DNA from: Candidatus Gaiellasilicea maunaloa
GTDB taxonomy: Bacteria > Actinomycetota > Thermoleophilia > Gaiellales > Gaiellaceae
DNA length: 64,000 bases
Direction: 5' to 3'
Assembly (NCBI GenBank): GCA_024330215.1
Contig: JANDLU010000001.1
Coordinates: 1-64,000 of the forward strand
Position 1 is the first letter of the stretch; each line of letters opens with the position of its first letter. The notes under the pieces were generated by a model. It worked only from the letters and a program-made list of their open reading frames with translations. It made no database searches and had not been told where the DNA came from. Below, in pieces: positions 26,843 to 37,613 of the stretch. The position numbers were made by a program, and so were the translations under genes.

Positions 26843-28864
26843 TCAGTCGCTCGCCACCACGCCCTGGACGCCGGCCTCGACACCGAACCAGCGCTCGAAC
26901 ACCTGCAGCGCCGCGGGCGCGGCCGCGGTCCCGCCATGACCGCCGTTCTCGATCACGGCACAGACGACGATCGGGCCGCGGTCGCCGTAGGTGGAGACGT
27001 CGAACGGTCCCCAACCACACCACCACGACTGGTCTTCGAGGTGTCCGGGGCCGTAGCCGGGAAGATCGACCACCTTCTCCGAGGTGCCCGTCTTGCCGGC
27101 GACCGGGACGGGGAAGCTCCCGAAGACGCCCGACGAGGTTCCGAGAGCGTCGTGGGTTGCGGCATAGAGGCCGTCGCGGACGACGGACAGTCCGGCCGCG
27201 TCGACGTCGACGGGCTCGGGACGCGCCGGGGGAAACGTGCGCTTCGTGATCGGCGGCGAGCCGTCGTTGCCGGGCTGCTCCACCGCGGAGACGAGATACG
27301 GCGTCACGAGCTTGCCGCCGTTCGCGAGCAGGGCGTAGAACCGAGCCATCTGGAGCGGCGAGACGGTGACGTCCTTCTGGCCGATCGCGAGCTGGATCAG
27401 ATCGCCGGGGTTCCAGGCGCGGTCGATTCCCTCGTAGGTCTCCTTGCGCCAGGCGGGGGTCGGAACGAGCCCCGGCGTCTCGCCGCCGATGTCGAGTCCG
27501 GAGATCCGGCCGAAGCCGAACTTGCGCGCCCAGTCCTGCATCCGCGTCCAGTAGGCGCGCTCGATCTCGCCGCGCTCGTAGTAACGGTTGCCGACCTCGT
27601 AGAAGTAGGTGTCGCACGACTGCGCGAGCGCCGTCGGGAGCGTCATCGGCTGGTTCGTATACGGGTTCCAGTTCTTGAACGCGTGATTGTCCTCGCCGTA
27701 GTAGGCGACCGGCGTGCACTGGATCGACTGGTACGGGGAGAGGAGCCCGTCCGAGATCGCAGCGAGCGCAGTCACGGGCTTGAAGACCGAGCCGGGCGGA
27801 TACTGGCCGGCGAGCGCGCGGTTGATCCCGGGATAGTTGCGCTCCTTCGCGACCCGATCGTCGACGAGCGGCTCGAGCTTCTTCGGATCGGCCCGGCCGA
27901 CGTAGACCGACGGCTTGTAGGTCGGGTTCGAGGCGAGCGCGAGAATGGCGCCGTCGCGCGGATCGAGGGCGACGATGGCCCCGCCGTTCGCGTTGTACGA
28001 CTCGTTGTCGATGGCAGTCCGAATCCCGAAGGTGAGCGCCTGCTCGGCCGCCTGCTGGAGGCCGACGTCGATCGTCAGCCGGACGCTCGAGCCGTAGGTC
28101 GGGTACTCCTTCGTCTCGGGCGGACTCTGCGGCGTGCCGACCGAATTGACGCGCACCTGGGCCGCCCCGGGTGTCCCGCGCAGATACCGGTCGAATGCGC
28201 GCTCGACTCCGGACTTGCCGAGCTTGTCGCCGCCGCGGTAGCCGTCTCGCTTCCGCACGGCGAGCTCCTCGCGGGAGATCTCGCCCACGTAGCCGAGGAT
28301 CTGCGCGGCGAGCGCGCGGTATTCGTAGTCGCGGAGATAGGTGCCCACGATCTGGACACCCGGGAACTCCGCGACGCGCTCGGTCAGGTACATGACCTGG
28401 TCCTCGTGCACGGCTGTCTTGATCGTGATCGGCGTCAGCGGGTCGTCCTTCGAGTCCTCGAGCGCCCGGGTCAGCCGCGGCAGCGGCACCTTCAGCACTG
28501 TTGAGAGCCGCCTGAACATCGCGTAGCGCCCTTCGCTCGGGAGATCGCTCTTCCAGATCCGGACCGCGGTGCCCGGCACATTCGAGACGAGCACGGTGCC
28601 GTTGCGGTCGAGGATCGAGCCGCGCGGCGCCTCGATCCGCACGGTCCGCACCTGGTTCTCCTGCGCCGCGTTCAGGTACCTGTCGCCGGAGAGCACCTGG
28701 AGCGCCCAGAGTCGGAGGAAGAGGACGGCGAAGACGGCCAGCGCGACCGCGCCGAGCACGCCGACGCGGAGCGCGAGCTGCGGGGTGAAGCGATACGGCT
28801 CGGTCACGCGCGGGTCCGGGGGGAGGAACCGGCCGGAAGGAGAGCGCCTGGAGCTCCTAGCCAA
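26843..28864 (-). CDS. mrdA: Penicillin-binding protein 2 (transpeptidase)
   Basis: A 673-aa class B PBP. One N-terminal membrane anchor (residues about 28-50) is followed by a dimerisation domain and a transpeptidase domain. The active-site serine is in SVFK within YPPGSVFKPVTAL; an SCD triad (QSCDTYFYEVG) and KTGTS follow. It crosslinks peptidoglycan made by RodA. TTG start overlaps the mreD end by eight bases. Confidence 0.96.
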   Translation of the reverse strand: MARSSRRSPSGRFLPPDPRVTEPYRFTPQLALRVGVLGAVALAVFAVLFLRLWALQVLSGDRYLNAAQENQVRTVRIEAPRGSILDRNGTVLVSNVPGTAVRIWKSDLPSEGRYAMFRRLSTVLKVPLPRLTRALEDSKDDPLTPITIKTAVHEDQVMYLTERVAEFPGVQIVGTYLRDYEYRALAAQILGYVGEISREELAVRKRDGYRGGDKLGKSGVERAFDRYLRGTPGAAQVRVNSVGTPQSPPETKEYPTYGSSVRLTIDVGLQQAAEQALTFGIRTAIDNESYNANGGAIVALDPRDGAILALASNPTYKPSVYVGRADPKKLEPLVDDRVAKERNYPGINRALAGQYPPGSVFKPVTALAAISDGLLSPYQSIQCTPVAYYGEDNHAFKNWNPYTNQPMTLPTALAQSCDTYFYEVGNRYYERGEIERAYWTRMQDWARKFGFGRISGLDIGGETPGLVPTPAWRKETYEGIDRAWNPGDLIQLAIGQKDVTVSPLQMARFYALLANGGKLVTPYLVSAVEQPGNDGSPPITKRTFPPARPEPVDVDAAGLSVVRDGLYAATHDALGTSSGVFGSFPVPVAGKTGTSEKVVDLPGYGPGHLEDQSWWCGWGPFDVSTYGDRGPIVVCAVIENGGHGGTAAAPAALQVFERWFGVEAGVQGVVASD

Positions 28865-29378
28865 GGAGCCGTACCTCCGCCGGACGCTTCGCCCCGCGCT
28901 CGAGCAGCGAGCGGCAGAGCGCGAAGACCGGTCCTCCGAAGATCAGGTTCAGCCCGAGCCCGGCGACGAGCGCCTCGACGAGCGCGCGCCGCACCGAGAC
29001 CTCCTCCCCGAGGAGGAAGTGGAGGACGAAGCCGAACAGGGCGGCCAGGATGGTGACCACGATCACGGCGAGGATCGGCGCGTGCGCGCGTCCGCGGCCG
29101 GTCGTCTCGCCGTAGCGCCCGGCCCAGTAGCCGGCGAGCGCGAGCACGAGCGCCGTCACCCCGAGCGTGTCGAGCGTGATCACGTCGAGCAGCAGCCCGC
29201 CGGAGAATCCTGCGACCGCGCCGGTGATCGCGCCGCGCAGGAGCGCGATCCCGAGCAGCGCGAGGAGGAGGACGTCCGGGGTGCCGCCGAGCACGTCGAG
29301 CGAGGCGAAGATCGTCGCCTGGAGGAGCGCGGCGACGAAGACGATCCCACCGACGATCCCATGGTCGCCGAGATTCAC
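28857..29378 (-). CDS. mreD: Rod shape-determining protein MreD
   Basis: A 173-aa polytopic membrane protein with five to six helices. It has the characteristic GFSGGLLLDVITLDTLGVTALV stretch, a canonical position for the MreD Asp. GTG start overlaps the mreC TGA (GTGA, 29375-29378). It bridges MreC to the Rod complex. Confidence 0.93.
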   Translation of the reverse strand: MNLGDHGIVGGIVFVAALLQATIFASLDVLGGTPDVLLLALLGIALLRGAITGAVAGFSGGLLLDVITLDTLGVTALVLALAGYWAGRYGETTGRGRAHAPILAVIVVTILAALFGFVLHFLLGEEVSVRRALVEALVAGLGLNLIFGGPVFALCRSLLERGAKRPAEVRLLG

Positions 29379-30319
29379 GGGAGGACAGGCGTCGGCTTGC
29401 GGCTGACGAGCACGAGCACGGAGTCGAGCGAGGAGAAGTCGACGTCGGAGCGGATCTGCACCTGCTTGTAGAGGTCGGTATCGAGCTGGCCGACATACGT
29501 GACGCGTCCGATCGGGATCCCCTTCGGATAGAGCGAGGAGAGAGATCCCGAGCGCCACCCGGCGGTCACGATCTCATCGCCCGCCTTGACGACGCCGTCC
29601 TTGCGGACGCGGTTGAGGATCAGCGAGTCCCCCGCCTGGCCGTGCTCGACGATCCCGCCGGCGCCGCCGCGCAGCGCGACGGCGGAGACGGCGCTCTGCT
29701 CGTCGGTGAGCAGGCGCACGCGCGCCGCGTGGTCCGTCACCCGCGTGACCTGGCCGACGAGCCCCTCGCGCGTGACGACCGGCGCATACGTCCGGACGCC
29801 GTCGGCAGAGCCGACCGAGACGACGAGCTCCTGCTCGAACGCGCTCGTCGGACGCGCGATCACCTCCGCGGCTAACGGCTCGAAATCGGCCGGGAACGCG
29901 GGCGCGTTGCGGTACTCGAGCAGGCGACGGAGGTCGACGTTCTCCTGCAGCGCGGACTCGTTCTGGATCACCTGCTGCTGGAGGAGGGCGTTCTCGCGCC
30001 GCAAGCGCTCGGCCTCGTCGCGCGCCGAGAAGAGCCCGGCCATCCAGCCGTAGGCATCCTCGAAGGGGCGAGCGACACGGTTGATCGCGACCTCGATCGG
30101 CTGCAGAACGCTGGCGACGGTGGCCTGGACGGTGTGCAGCGGCCCATCCTGCGACTCGCGGAACGAGATCGTGATCAGGACCAGCGCGGCGAGCACCAGC
30201 CCGCCCAGCACGATCCGGCGCCGAAGCGCGCTGCTGGTGCGAGAGGTGAACGGACGCTGGACGGGACGCCGGACGGGAAAGCCCAGCACCGCCGATCTTG
30301 CGGTGCGGTTGCGTGGCAC
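29375..30319 (-). CDS. mreC: Rod shape-determining protein MreC
   Basis: A 314-aa single-pass protein. One membrane helix (RIVLGGLVLAALVLITI) leads to a coiled coil (about 95-130, ARDEAERLRRENALLQQQV) and the beta-barrel domain (ARPTSAFEQELVVSVGSADGV, VTAGWRSGSLSSLYPKGIPIGRV, given in pieces). Scaffold activating PBP2/RodA. GTG start, 50 bases downstream of mreB. Confidence 0.95.
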   Translation of the reverse strand: MPRNRTARSAVLGFPVRRPVQRPFTSRTSSALRRRIVLGGLVLAALVLITISFRESQDGPLHTVQATVASVLQPIEVAINRVARPFEDAYGWMAGLFSARDEAERLRRENALLQQQVIQNESALQENVDLRRLLEYRNAPAFPADFEPLAAEVIARPTSAFEQELVVSVGSADGVRTYAPVVTREGLVGQVTRVTDHAARVRLLTDEQSAVSAVALRGGAGGIVEHGQAGDSLILNRVRKDGVVKAGDEIVTAGWRSGSLSSLYPKGIPIGRVTYVGQLDTDLYKQVQIRSDVDFSSLDSVLVLVSRKPTPVLP

Positions 30320-30369
30320 GAGCGCCTTACTCTAGCGCCTTCGTCGGCACGTGCCCGTGCCGGAAGCGC

Positions 30370-31425
<1,056 letters not shown>

Positions 31426-31478
31426 GACTAGCCTGCGAGTGTAGCTGGGGGTTGGGCGAGGTCTGGAACACTGGCGCG

Positions 31479-32333
31479 ATGGACGTCTCGAAAGCGGTGC
31501 TGATCACGGGGTGCTCGTCCGGGATCGGGAGGGCGACGGCGGAGCGGCTGGCGCGTTCGGGCTGGACGGTCTACGCGACCGCGCGTAGCACCGATTCGAT
31601 TGCCGACCTGGGCCGGGCCGGCTGCCTTCTGCTCGAGCTCGACGTCACCGACGATGCCTCGATGCGGACCGCCGTCACGAGCGTCGAGCAGACGGAGGGC
31701 GCCGTCGGCGTCCTCGTCAACAACGCGGGCTACAGCCTGAACGGCGCGATCGAAAGCGTTCCGCTCGACGAGGTGCGCCGCCAGTTCGAGACGAACGTGT
31801 TCGGGCTCGCGCGCCTCTCCCAGCTCGTGCTCCCCGGGATGCGGAGCCAGAGCTTCGGTCGGATCGTCAATGTCAGCTCGATGGGAGGGCGGCTGACGTT
31901 CCCAGGCAGCGGCTACTACCACGCCTCGAAGCACGCGGTCGAGGCCATCAGCGACGCGCTCCGCTTCGAGGTGCAGGGCTTCGGCGTCGACGTCGTCGTG
32001 ATCGAGCCGGGGCTGATCCGGACCGGCTTCGCCGACGCCGCAGTGGGGACGATCGCGGATCGCTCGGAGGATCCGGAGGGCCCGTACGACGGGTTCAACC
32101 AGGCCGTCGCGGTCACGACGGCGGGCGCCTACCGGAACTCGATCGCGCGGACGCTCGGCGGTGGGCCCGAGACGGTCGCTCGCGCGATCGAGAAGGCGAT
32201 CTCGGCCGAGCGACCGCACACGCGCTACCGCGTCACCGGCTCCGCCCGCCTCTTCCTGACCCTGCGGCGGCTGCTCCCCGATCGCCTCTGGGACGCGATG
32301 GTGGCGCGGACGTTTCCTCAGCCCAGGCCATAG
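31479..32333 (+). CDS. Short-chain dehydrogenase/reductase
   Basis: A 284-aa classical SDR. The cofactor motif is TGCSSGIG, followed by NNAGYSLNG, Ser-146-region VNVSSMGG, and the catalytic YxxxK in [11 protein letters not shown]. The SALR-like arrangement resembles oxidoreductases acting on hydroxysteroid- or retinol-like substrates, but the substrate is open. ATG 31479 is six bases after AACACT, a degenerate -10. It runs convergent with maf and overlaps it by 16 bases. Confidence 0.9.
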   Translation: MDVSKAVLITGCSSGIGRATAERLARSGWTVYATARSTDSIADLGRAGCLLLELDVTDDASMRTAVTSVEQTEGAVGVLVNNAGYSLNGAIESVPLDEVRRQFETNVFGLARLSQLVLPGMRSQSFGRIVNVSSMGGRLTFPGSGYYHASKHAVEAISDALRFEVQGFGVDVVVIEPGLIRTGFADAAVGTIADRSEDPEGPYDGFNQAVAVTTAGAYRNSIARTLGGGPETVARAIEKAISAERPHTRYRVTGSARLFLTLRRLLPDRLWDAMVARTFPQPRP

Positions 32334-32911
32334 AGACCGGGGAAGCGCTCGGCGAGGAGGCGGACGAGTAGCGCCGCGGGCAGGCCGACGACGTTCAGGT
32401 AGTCGCCCTCGATCCGCTCGACGAGCGCGGCGCCGCGGCCCTGGATCGCATAGGCGCCGGCTCGGCCTTCCCACTCGGCGTGGGCGAGGTTCGCGGCAAG
32501 GTCGCGCGGGGTGAGCTGCCTGAACGTGACGCGCGTCGAGTCGTGCTCGACGAGCTCCCAGCCGGGCGTGACCAGGCAGAGGCCGGAGACGACGACGTGC
32601 GTCTCGCCGGCGAGCGCCTCGAGCATCCGCTCCGCGTCGGTCGCGTCGGCCGGCTTGCCGAAGATCGTTCCGCCGAGCGAGACGGCGGTGTCGACGGCCA
32701 GCACGGGGCGGTCGCCTGCCTGCGCTGCGACCGAGCGGGCCTTGCCGAGCGCGTGCTCGCGGACGAGCTCGAAGACGTCGGCACCCGGCGCGTCGTGTTC
32801 CTCGTAATCCGGCGCGACGACCTCGAAGGGGATCCCGAGCTGGCCGAGGATCGCGCGGCGCTGCGGGCTCGTCGAGGCGAGGAGGAGCGGCGGCGCGGGG
32901 CTGCCGCTCAA
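32318..32911 (-). CDS. maf: Maf family nucleotide pyrophosphatase
   Basis: A 197-aa house-cleaning NTP pyrophosphatase. It starts LLLASTSPQRRAILGQLGI and carries DTAVSLGGTIFGKPAD and GAYAIQGRGAALVERIEGDYLNVVG, in pieces. It hydrolyses non-canonical or m5U/dTTP-type nucleotides. The TTG start overlaps the TGA of the methyltransferase-nuclease (TTGA), so it is coupled to that gene. Confidence 0.93.
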   Translation of the reverse strand: MSGSPAPPLLLASTSPQRRAILGQLGIPFEVVAPDYEEHDAPGADVFELVREHALGKARSVAAQAGDRPVLAVDTAVSLGGTIFGKPADATDAERMLEALAGETHVVVSGLCLVTPGWELVEHDSTRVTFRQLTPRDLAANLAHAEWEGRAGAYAIQGRGAALVERIEGDYLNVVGLPAALLVRLLAERFPGLYGLG

Positions 32912-35900
32912 AGGACTGCCAGATCGCGCTTGCGCAACTCGGCGAAGAAGACGCGCATCGCCTCCACCTCGGCCACGCGCAGCTGCCAAATTCGCGCCGC
33001 CGCGCGGTCGACAGCGCTCTGATCGGGCGCCCGGCCGTTCGCCACGGCCTCGTGTGCCCGCCGAGAGGCCTCTGCGAGAGCCTGGTGGCTCCGACTCCTC
33101 GGATCGAACTTGGGCACGTGGACATAGGTGACCGTATGGGTCGAGATCTGCGTCTCGATTGCGTAACAGGCCACGAAGAGTCGCACCGGAACCGAGTTGA
33201 GCGCGCCGCAGAGATAGTGCGCCTCGTCGTCGCTCTCGCACGCCACGAGGATGACCTTGTGGTTCGGCAGAGCCAGCGGCTCGTCGCCAGTGAGAACTGC
33301 GGCGGTGAAGTCACTTGCTTGGTCTTTCCACACGACCTTGTATTCAGTGAGTGTGTAGTCGCCGACGTCGAACATGGACCAGTAGGGTGGGGCGTCTCCA
33401 GAGGTCTTGTTGCTGTAGTACCGCCTGTAGAGGGCGCGGTTCCGCAGCAGAGTCTCGAACTGCTCGAGGTAACGCAGCGCCCCCGGATAGCGATCGCGCA
33501 TCGATTCCTCGTCGATCCCGCAGCGCTGCTTCGGATCCTGGACGAAGAGGATGTGGGCCGACGGCTTCGCGGACCAGCGGCTGACGTCGCTGCCGCGTAC
33601 GAGCGGATGCACGAGCTCCGCCTCGACGCGTCCGTGCGACTTCGCGATCCGGGTCCGCCCCTCCTCGTTCAGATTCGACACCGGCAGGCGACCGTCCTGA
33701 TCCGGCGGCCCCTCGACCGAGAGCCAGTAGACGCCATTGAGCCCGGCGTAGACGCCGGCATGAGCTGCGTACGCAGGCTTGCCGGTCTCAGCGAGCCTGC
33801 GGAGCGGCTCGACGAGCTCTGCAGGAGCGGACAGCCACGCCGAGGTCGGATCCGAGGCGCTCACCGGCGCGGCCACCAACGCACGAGTGCGCGTCGCCCC
33901 CTCCACCTCCTCGAGCGTCGCATCCTCCGAGATTCGCGCCGGCCGCAGCCGCTGCCAGAGCACGTAGTTGACGGGGTAGACCGTCTGCTCTCCCTTCCGC
34001 CAGGTGAAGAGCGCCGTCCGGTTGGTCGCACCGACGAACGGATGCAGATCGATCATGTCGTCGACCTGCTCGACACGGAGGTGAGCACCCAGCTCGCCGA
34101 TCCGGAGCCGACGGAACCCCTGCCCCGCGCCGGCCGTTTTGAAGACCGTCTGGGTCACGACGAAGCCGAGCCGGCCGCCGTCGCGCAGCAGCTTGTCGCT
34201 GACGACGTAGGAGAGGAGCATGGCGACGTCCTTCTTGCCGGCTCCCATCATCGCCGCCATCCCGCCGTGCACGAACAGGCCGTAGCGGCGCCACAGCGGC
34301 ATCGTCTTCTCCCGGTAGGCCCGAGGCAGGCTTTCCCAGTTCACCCAGGGCGGATTGCCGACGACCAGATCGAAGCGCTCTACGAACGCGGGCATGAACG
34401 CGTTTCGGAGAACGTAGGGCCAGAGGGTTCCGAGACCGCGTCGGTGGAGACCGAGGCACTGCTCGTAGAACCCCTCCAACACGTCCTGCTCCGACGCTGA
34501 CGCCTCGCAGATCTCGGCTGCCGCCCGGCCGAACTCGTCCGCCGACCAGCCGTTCTCGATCCCTCGCGAGGCGTGATCGCAGACGAACCGAAGCTCGCGC
34601 TCGGTGTCGACGCAGGCAGGTAGCGCGAACGTCCCGGCGGCTGTCGGGAGCTCGAGCTGACCCGCCGACATGAGCGTCTCGCCCTCGACCGGCCCAACGA
34701 TCGAATCTGCGAGGTAGACGGGAACGTCGAGTGGTTTGCCCGCGGCGCGCAGGAGCGATCCGAGTGCGAGCAGATAGTTCGTGCGCGACGCGACCACGGC
34801 GAGCGGGTCGATGTCGAAGCCGACGATCCTTGTCAACACGATCTCGAGGATCTCGGGCTCCGGGACGCGCTGACGACGAAGACTCTCCTTAAGGCGGTTG
34901 ATCGCGAGCACGAGGAACGTGCCGGTTCCACACGACGGATCCACGAGCCGCAACGCCGGCTGGCCCTCGTACCCGACCTCTTGGAGCAGGCGCTCGGCAA
35001 GCCAGTCCGGCGTGAAGTACTGCCCGAGGGCGTGCCGAACGGGCCGCGGTAGCAAGCCTTGATACAGATCCTTCAGGAGGTCCCTGGCGTCCTCGGGACT
35101 GACCTCGAGCGTCTTCGGGTCGTAGTCGGCTAGCCGGGCCAGCAGCTCACGAAGCCCTTCTCGCACCCGGCTCGACCAATCGCCGAGGTACCAGCCGAAG
35201 ACGTCCGGCTCGAGTGCGTTCGCGAGGTTCTTCGCCCGGAAGGGCTCGCCATTCTGGAGGTCTTCGAGATCTTCCCGAAGACTCTCGTCGTCGAGGTCCT
35301 TGAGCTCGTCGACCCGGATCTCGACGCCCTCGACGAAGAGGGAGAGCGCAAGCAGCGCGATCAGCTTCGTGACGATCGCGAAATAGGTTTGGAGGGCGAA
35401 CAACGCGCGGGCCGGATCGAGATCCTTCTCCGGCAGACCGAAGATCGTCGCCAACGGCTCCCGCGCGTCTCGCTTCAACTCATCGGCTGCTCCGACGACG
35501 CCCGTGGCCACGGCGAAGAAGGTCTCCCACTGCAGGTACAGCCGCGCCGTTAAGCCGCCCGGCTCATGCCCGATCGCCGTGTTGAGCTGATCCAGGAGAG
35601 CCCGCGCGAGACTCCGGGTCAACGGTCGGTCGGGCCCGAAATCGCCAAGCAGGTTCACGGCGGTGAGCGCCCGGCCCGACTGCGTCGCCAAGAGGCTCTC
35701 GAGCAGCTTGCCTGCCGAGAGCGCGTCGACCGGAACGGGCTCGTCGACGATCCAGCGGCCGATCCGGTACCGGGTAAAGATCATGAAAGCGCCATCGCAC
35801 GCAACCCCGACGAGCCTGTCTACTTCGCGGCGCTCCTCCGCGGCGAGATCCCGCAGGTAGCGCTCGAGCTGCTGAACCGCGTCCTTGTTGCCGGGGTGGC

Positions 35901-36153
35901 CGATATGGGCCGCCAGCTTTCCGGGCGGCTCCCACTCGACGACAAGACGGTTGAAGACAGCGTCGGCACGTCCGCCTGCGAGGCTCCGCTCGACGACGCT
36001 CGTGACTTCGATGCCGAGTGCCGCCGCGCTCTCCTCCAGAGCACGCTCGGCACTACGGCGAAAATTGGCTTCGCTGCCCGTGTGTTCGTGTGCCGCTGCG
36101 GTTAGCGCCGCAGCAAGAGCCGCGGGTTGGTCAGCCCCGCTGCCGGGCGTCAA
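32908..36153 (-). CDS. Single-chain DNA adenine methyltransferase with N-terminal nuclease-like region
   Basis: A 1081-aa protein. A nuclease-like segment (GRADAVFNRLVVEWEPPGKL, residues 61-80) fits a degenerate PD-(D/E)XK core with E in place of the Lys. A helical spacer leads to QYFTPDWLAERLL (about 379-391), the SAM motif VDPSCGTGTF (404-413) and catalytic NPPW (600-603). The last 400 residues are a recognition-like region. Layout matches type IIG/Eco57I-like restriction-modification enzymes. No helicase. TTG start overlaps the TGA of a 73-aa gene, and its own stop overlaps the maf start. Confidence 0.85.
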   Translation of the reverse strand: MTPGSGADQPAALAAALTAAAHEHTGSEANFRRSAERALEESAAALGIEVTSVVERSLAGGRADAVFNRLVVEWEPPGKLAAHIGHPGNKDAVQQLERYLRDLAAEERREVDRLVGVACDGAFMIFTRYRIGRWIVDEPVPVDALSAGKLLESLLATQSGRALTAVNLLGDFGPDRPLTRSLARALLDQLNTAIGHEPGGLTARLYLQWETFFAVATGVVGAADELKRDAREPLATIFGLPEKDLDPARALFALQTYFAIVTKLIALLALSLFVEGVEIRVDELKDLDDESLREDLEDLQNGEPFRAKNLANALEPDVFGWYLGDWSSRVREGLRELLARLADYDPKTLEVSPEDARDLLKDLYQGLLPRPVRHALGQYFTPDWLAERLLQEVGYEGQPALRLVDPSCGTGTFLVLAINRLKESLRRQRVPEPEILEIVLTRIVGFDIDPLAVVASRTNYLLALGSLLRAAGKPLDVPVYLADSIVGPVEGETLMSAGQLELPTAAGTFALPACVDTERELRFVCDHASRGIENGWSADEFGRAAAEICEASASEQDVLEGFYEQCLGLHRRGLGTLWPYVLRNAFMPAFVERFDLVVGNPPWVNWESLPRAYREKTMPLWRRYGLFVHGGMAAMMGAGKKDVAMLLSYVVSDKLLRDGGRLGFVVTQTVFKTAGAGQGFRRLRIGELGAHLRVEQVDDMIDLHPFVGATNRTALFTWRKGEQTVYPVNYVLWQRLRPARISEDATLEEVEGATRTRALVAAPVSASDPTSAWLSAPAELVEPLRRLAETGKPAYAAHAGVYAGLNGVYWLSVEGPPDQDGRLPVSNLNEEGRTRIAKSHGRVEAELVHPLVRGSDVSRWSAKPSAHILFVQDPKQRCGIDEESMRDRYPGALRYLEQFETLLRNRALYRRYYSNKTSGDAPPYWSMFDVGDYTLTEYKVVWKDQASDFTAAVLTGDEPLALPNHKVILVACESDDEAHYLCGALNSVPVRLFVACYAIETQISTHTVTYVHVPKFDPRSRSHQALAEASRRAHEAVANGRAPDQSAVDRAAARIWQLRVAEVEAMRVFFAELRKRDLAVL

Positions 36154-36371
36154 GCTGCTTCGTCGCGGCGTTCGACCTCGTCGCGATACCAGCGCTGGAT
36201 CAGGGCATTCCGAGCGGCTGTTTCCGATCCGTACGCGAGGATGAAGTCGAATCCCTGCTCCTCGTCGATCACGAACTCCTCAGCCAAACGTCGACCGAAC
36301 TCGCGTTTCTCGGCATACGGATCCCGCGTGAGGTCGATCTCCGGCGGCTGATCGAAGAGTCCCTGCTGCAT
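36150..36371 (-). CDS. 73-aa partner of the methyltransferase-nuclease, hypothetical
   Basis: A small acidic protein (QQGLFDQPPEIDLTRDP, then helical FGRRLAEEFVIDEEQGFDFIL). Its stop overlaps the downstream start (TTGA, 36150-36153), so the two proteins are made together. A TACTCT box seven bases before ATG 36371 suggests a leaderless transcript. Function unknown: a controller, a recognition subunit and an inhibitor are all possible. Confidence 0.65.
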   Translation of the reverse strand: MQQGLFDQPPEIDLTRDPYAEKREFGRRLAEEFVIDEEQGFDFILAYGSETAARNALIQRWYRDEVERRDEAA

Positions 36372-36430
36372 GGAGCCAAGAGTAGTGACCGTGACGGACG
36401 GACGAGGTAGCGCTCGGCATGACCTCGCGC

Positions 36431-37198
36431 TCATCGCTTCCGGGCCCTCCAGATCTCCTCGGCGGGCCACTTCCGACCCCAGTCGGCGGTGACGTAGTCG
36501 TAGGCCTCGTGCGTCTGCGCATCCTGCGGTGCCTGCAGCTCGTGTAGTGCCTCGACCTCGAAGCCGTGTTCGCGGAGCAGGCGGATCCATTCCCCGTGCG
36601 CGAGATGGAACTCGACGCCGCCGTCGGGCCACTCGAAGCGGTGCATCCCGAACTGGGGGTTGACGAGGCGCTCGACCGCCGGCACCTCGTCCTCGGAGCA
36701 GAGGATCACAAGCGTCGAGTTACGCAGGAAGACGAGGTGGCCGCCGGGTCGTAGCAGGCGCGCCGCCTCCGGGATCCAGCGGTACGGGTCGCACCAGATG
36801 CTCGCGCCGTACTCCGAGAGCGCCAGGTCGAAGCTCTGGTCGGGGAGCCCGGTCTCCTCGGCGTTCGCCTCGAGCAACGGGAACTCGAGCCGGAACTGCT
36901 CCTGCATCGCGCGGGCAGTCTCGAGCTGAGCCGGTGTGACGTCGACGCCGACCGGATGCGCGCCGCGCTTCGCCAGCCAGGCCGAGAAATAGGCGGTCCC
37001 GCAGCCGAGCTCGACCACCGCGAGACCTTCGAGGTCGATGCCCTCGAAGACGCGAAGCTGCGATTCCGGCAGCTGCCAGATCCCCCAGCCCATCTCCTCG
37101 CGCGCCCAGGCCGCCGGCGCGCTCCCCGCGGTGTAGTCCGCGTTCGTCTGCGTCCAGAGCTCGCGGTTGCGCGCTGCGTCGGCCTCAGACCAGGCCAT
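36431..37198 (-). CDS. Class I SAM-dependent methyltransferase
   Basis: A 255-aa methyltransferase. SAM motif I is [19 protein letters not shown] and motif II is [21 protein letters not shown]. The conserved N-terminus is [14 protein letters not shown]. Substrate unknown. ATG 37198 lies inside the end of ndk (14-base overlap), making it the last gene of the valS run. Confidence 0.9.
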   Translation of the reverse strand: MAWSEADAARNRELWTQTNADYTAGSAPAAWAREEMGWGIWQLPESQLRVFEGIDLEGLAVVELGCGTAYFSAWLAKRGAHPVGVDVTPAQLETARAMQEQFRLEFPLLEANAEETGLPDQSFDLALSEYGASIWCDPYRWIPEAARLLRPGGHLVFLRNSTLVILCSEDEVPAVERLVNPQFGMHRFEWPDGGVEFHLAHGEWIRLLREHGFEVEALHELQAPQDAQTHEAYDYVTADWGRKWPAEEIWRARKR

Positions 37199-37601
37199 CG
37201 GGGAAGAACAGACCGAGCTCTCGCTTCGCGCTCGCCTTCGAGTCCGAGCCATGGACGATGTTCTCCGACAGCTCGAGCGCGAGGTCGCCGCGGATCGTCC
37301 CCGGCAACGAGTCGAGCGGATTCGTCGCGCCCATCATCGTCCGCACGGTCGCGATCGCGGTCTCGCCGTGGACGGCGAGCGCCAGCACGCGGCCGGAGGT
37401 GATGAACGAGACGAGGTCGCCGAAGAACGGCTTACCCTTGTGCTCGGCGTAGTGCTGCTGGGCGAGCGTGCGCGAGATCTTCAGGAGCCGTGCTCCGCGC
37501 AGCTCGAAGCCGCGGCGCTCGAGCCGCGCGACGATCTCGCCGGCGAGCCCCCGCCGAACGCCGTCCGGCTTCACGAGCACGAGTGTGGTCTCGACCGCCA
37601 T
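37185..37601 (-). CDS. ndk: Nucleoside diphosphate kinase
   Basis: A 138-aa NDP kinase balancing NTP pools. The phospho-His is in NIVHGSDS (about residue 115), and the Kpn loop and nucleotide contacts are in KPDGVRRGL and RTMMGATNP. 12 bases after the zinc-ribbon gene. Confidence 0.97.
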   Translation of the reverse strand: MAVETTLVLVKPDGVRRGLAGEIVARLERRGFELRGARLLKISRTLAQQHYAEHKGKPFFGDLVSFITSGRVLALAVHGETAIATVRTMMGATNPLDSLPGTIRGDLALELSENIVHGSDSKASAKRELGLFFPDGLV

Positions 37602-37613
37602 ACGCGCGGCAGT

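Noticed and set aside
36150-36632. 160-aa version of the 73-aa protein using an upstream start
   Set aside because: The first 87 residues are an Arg-rich shadow of the neighbouring methyltransferase gene. Protein-like sequence begins at ATG 36371.
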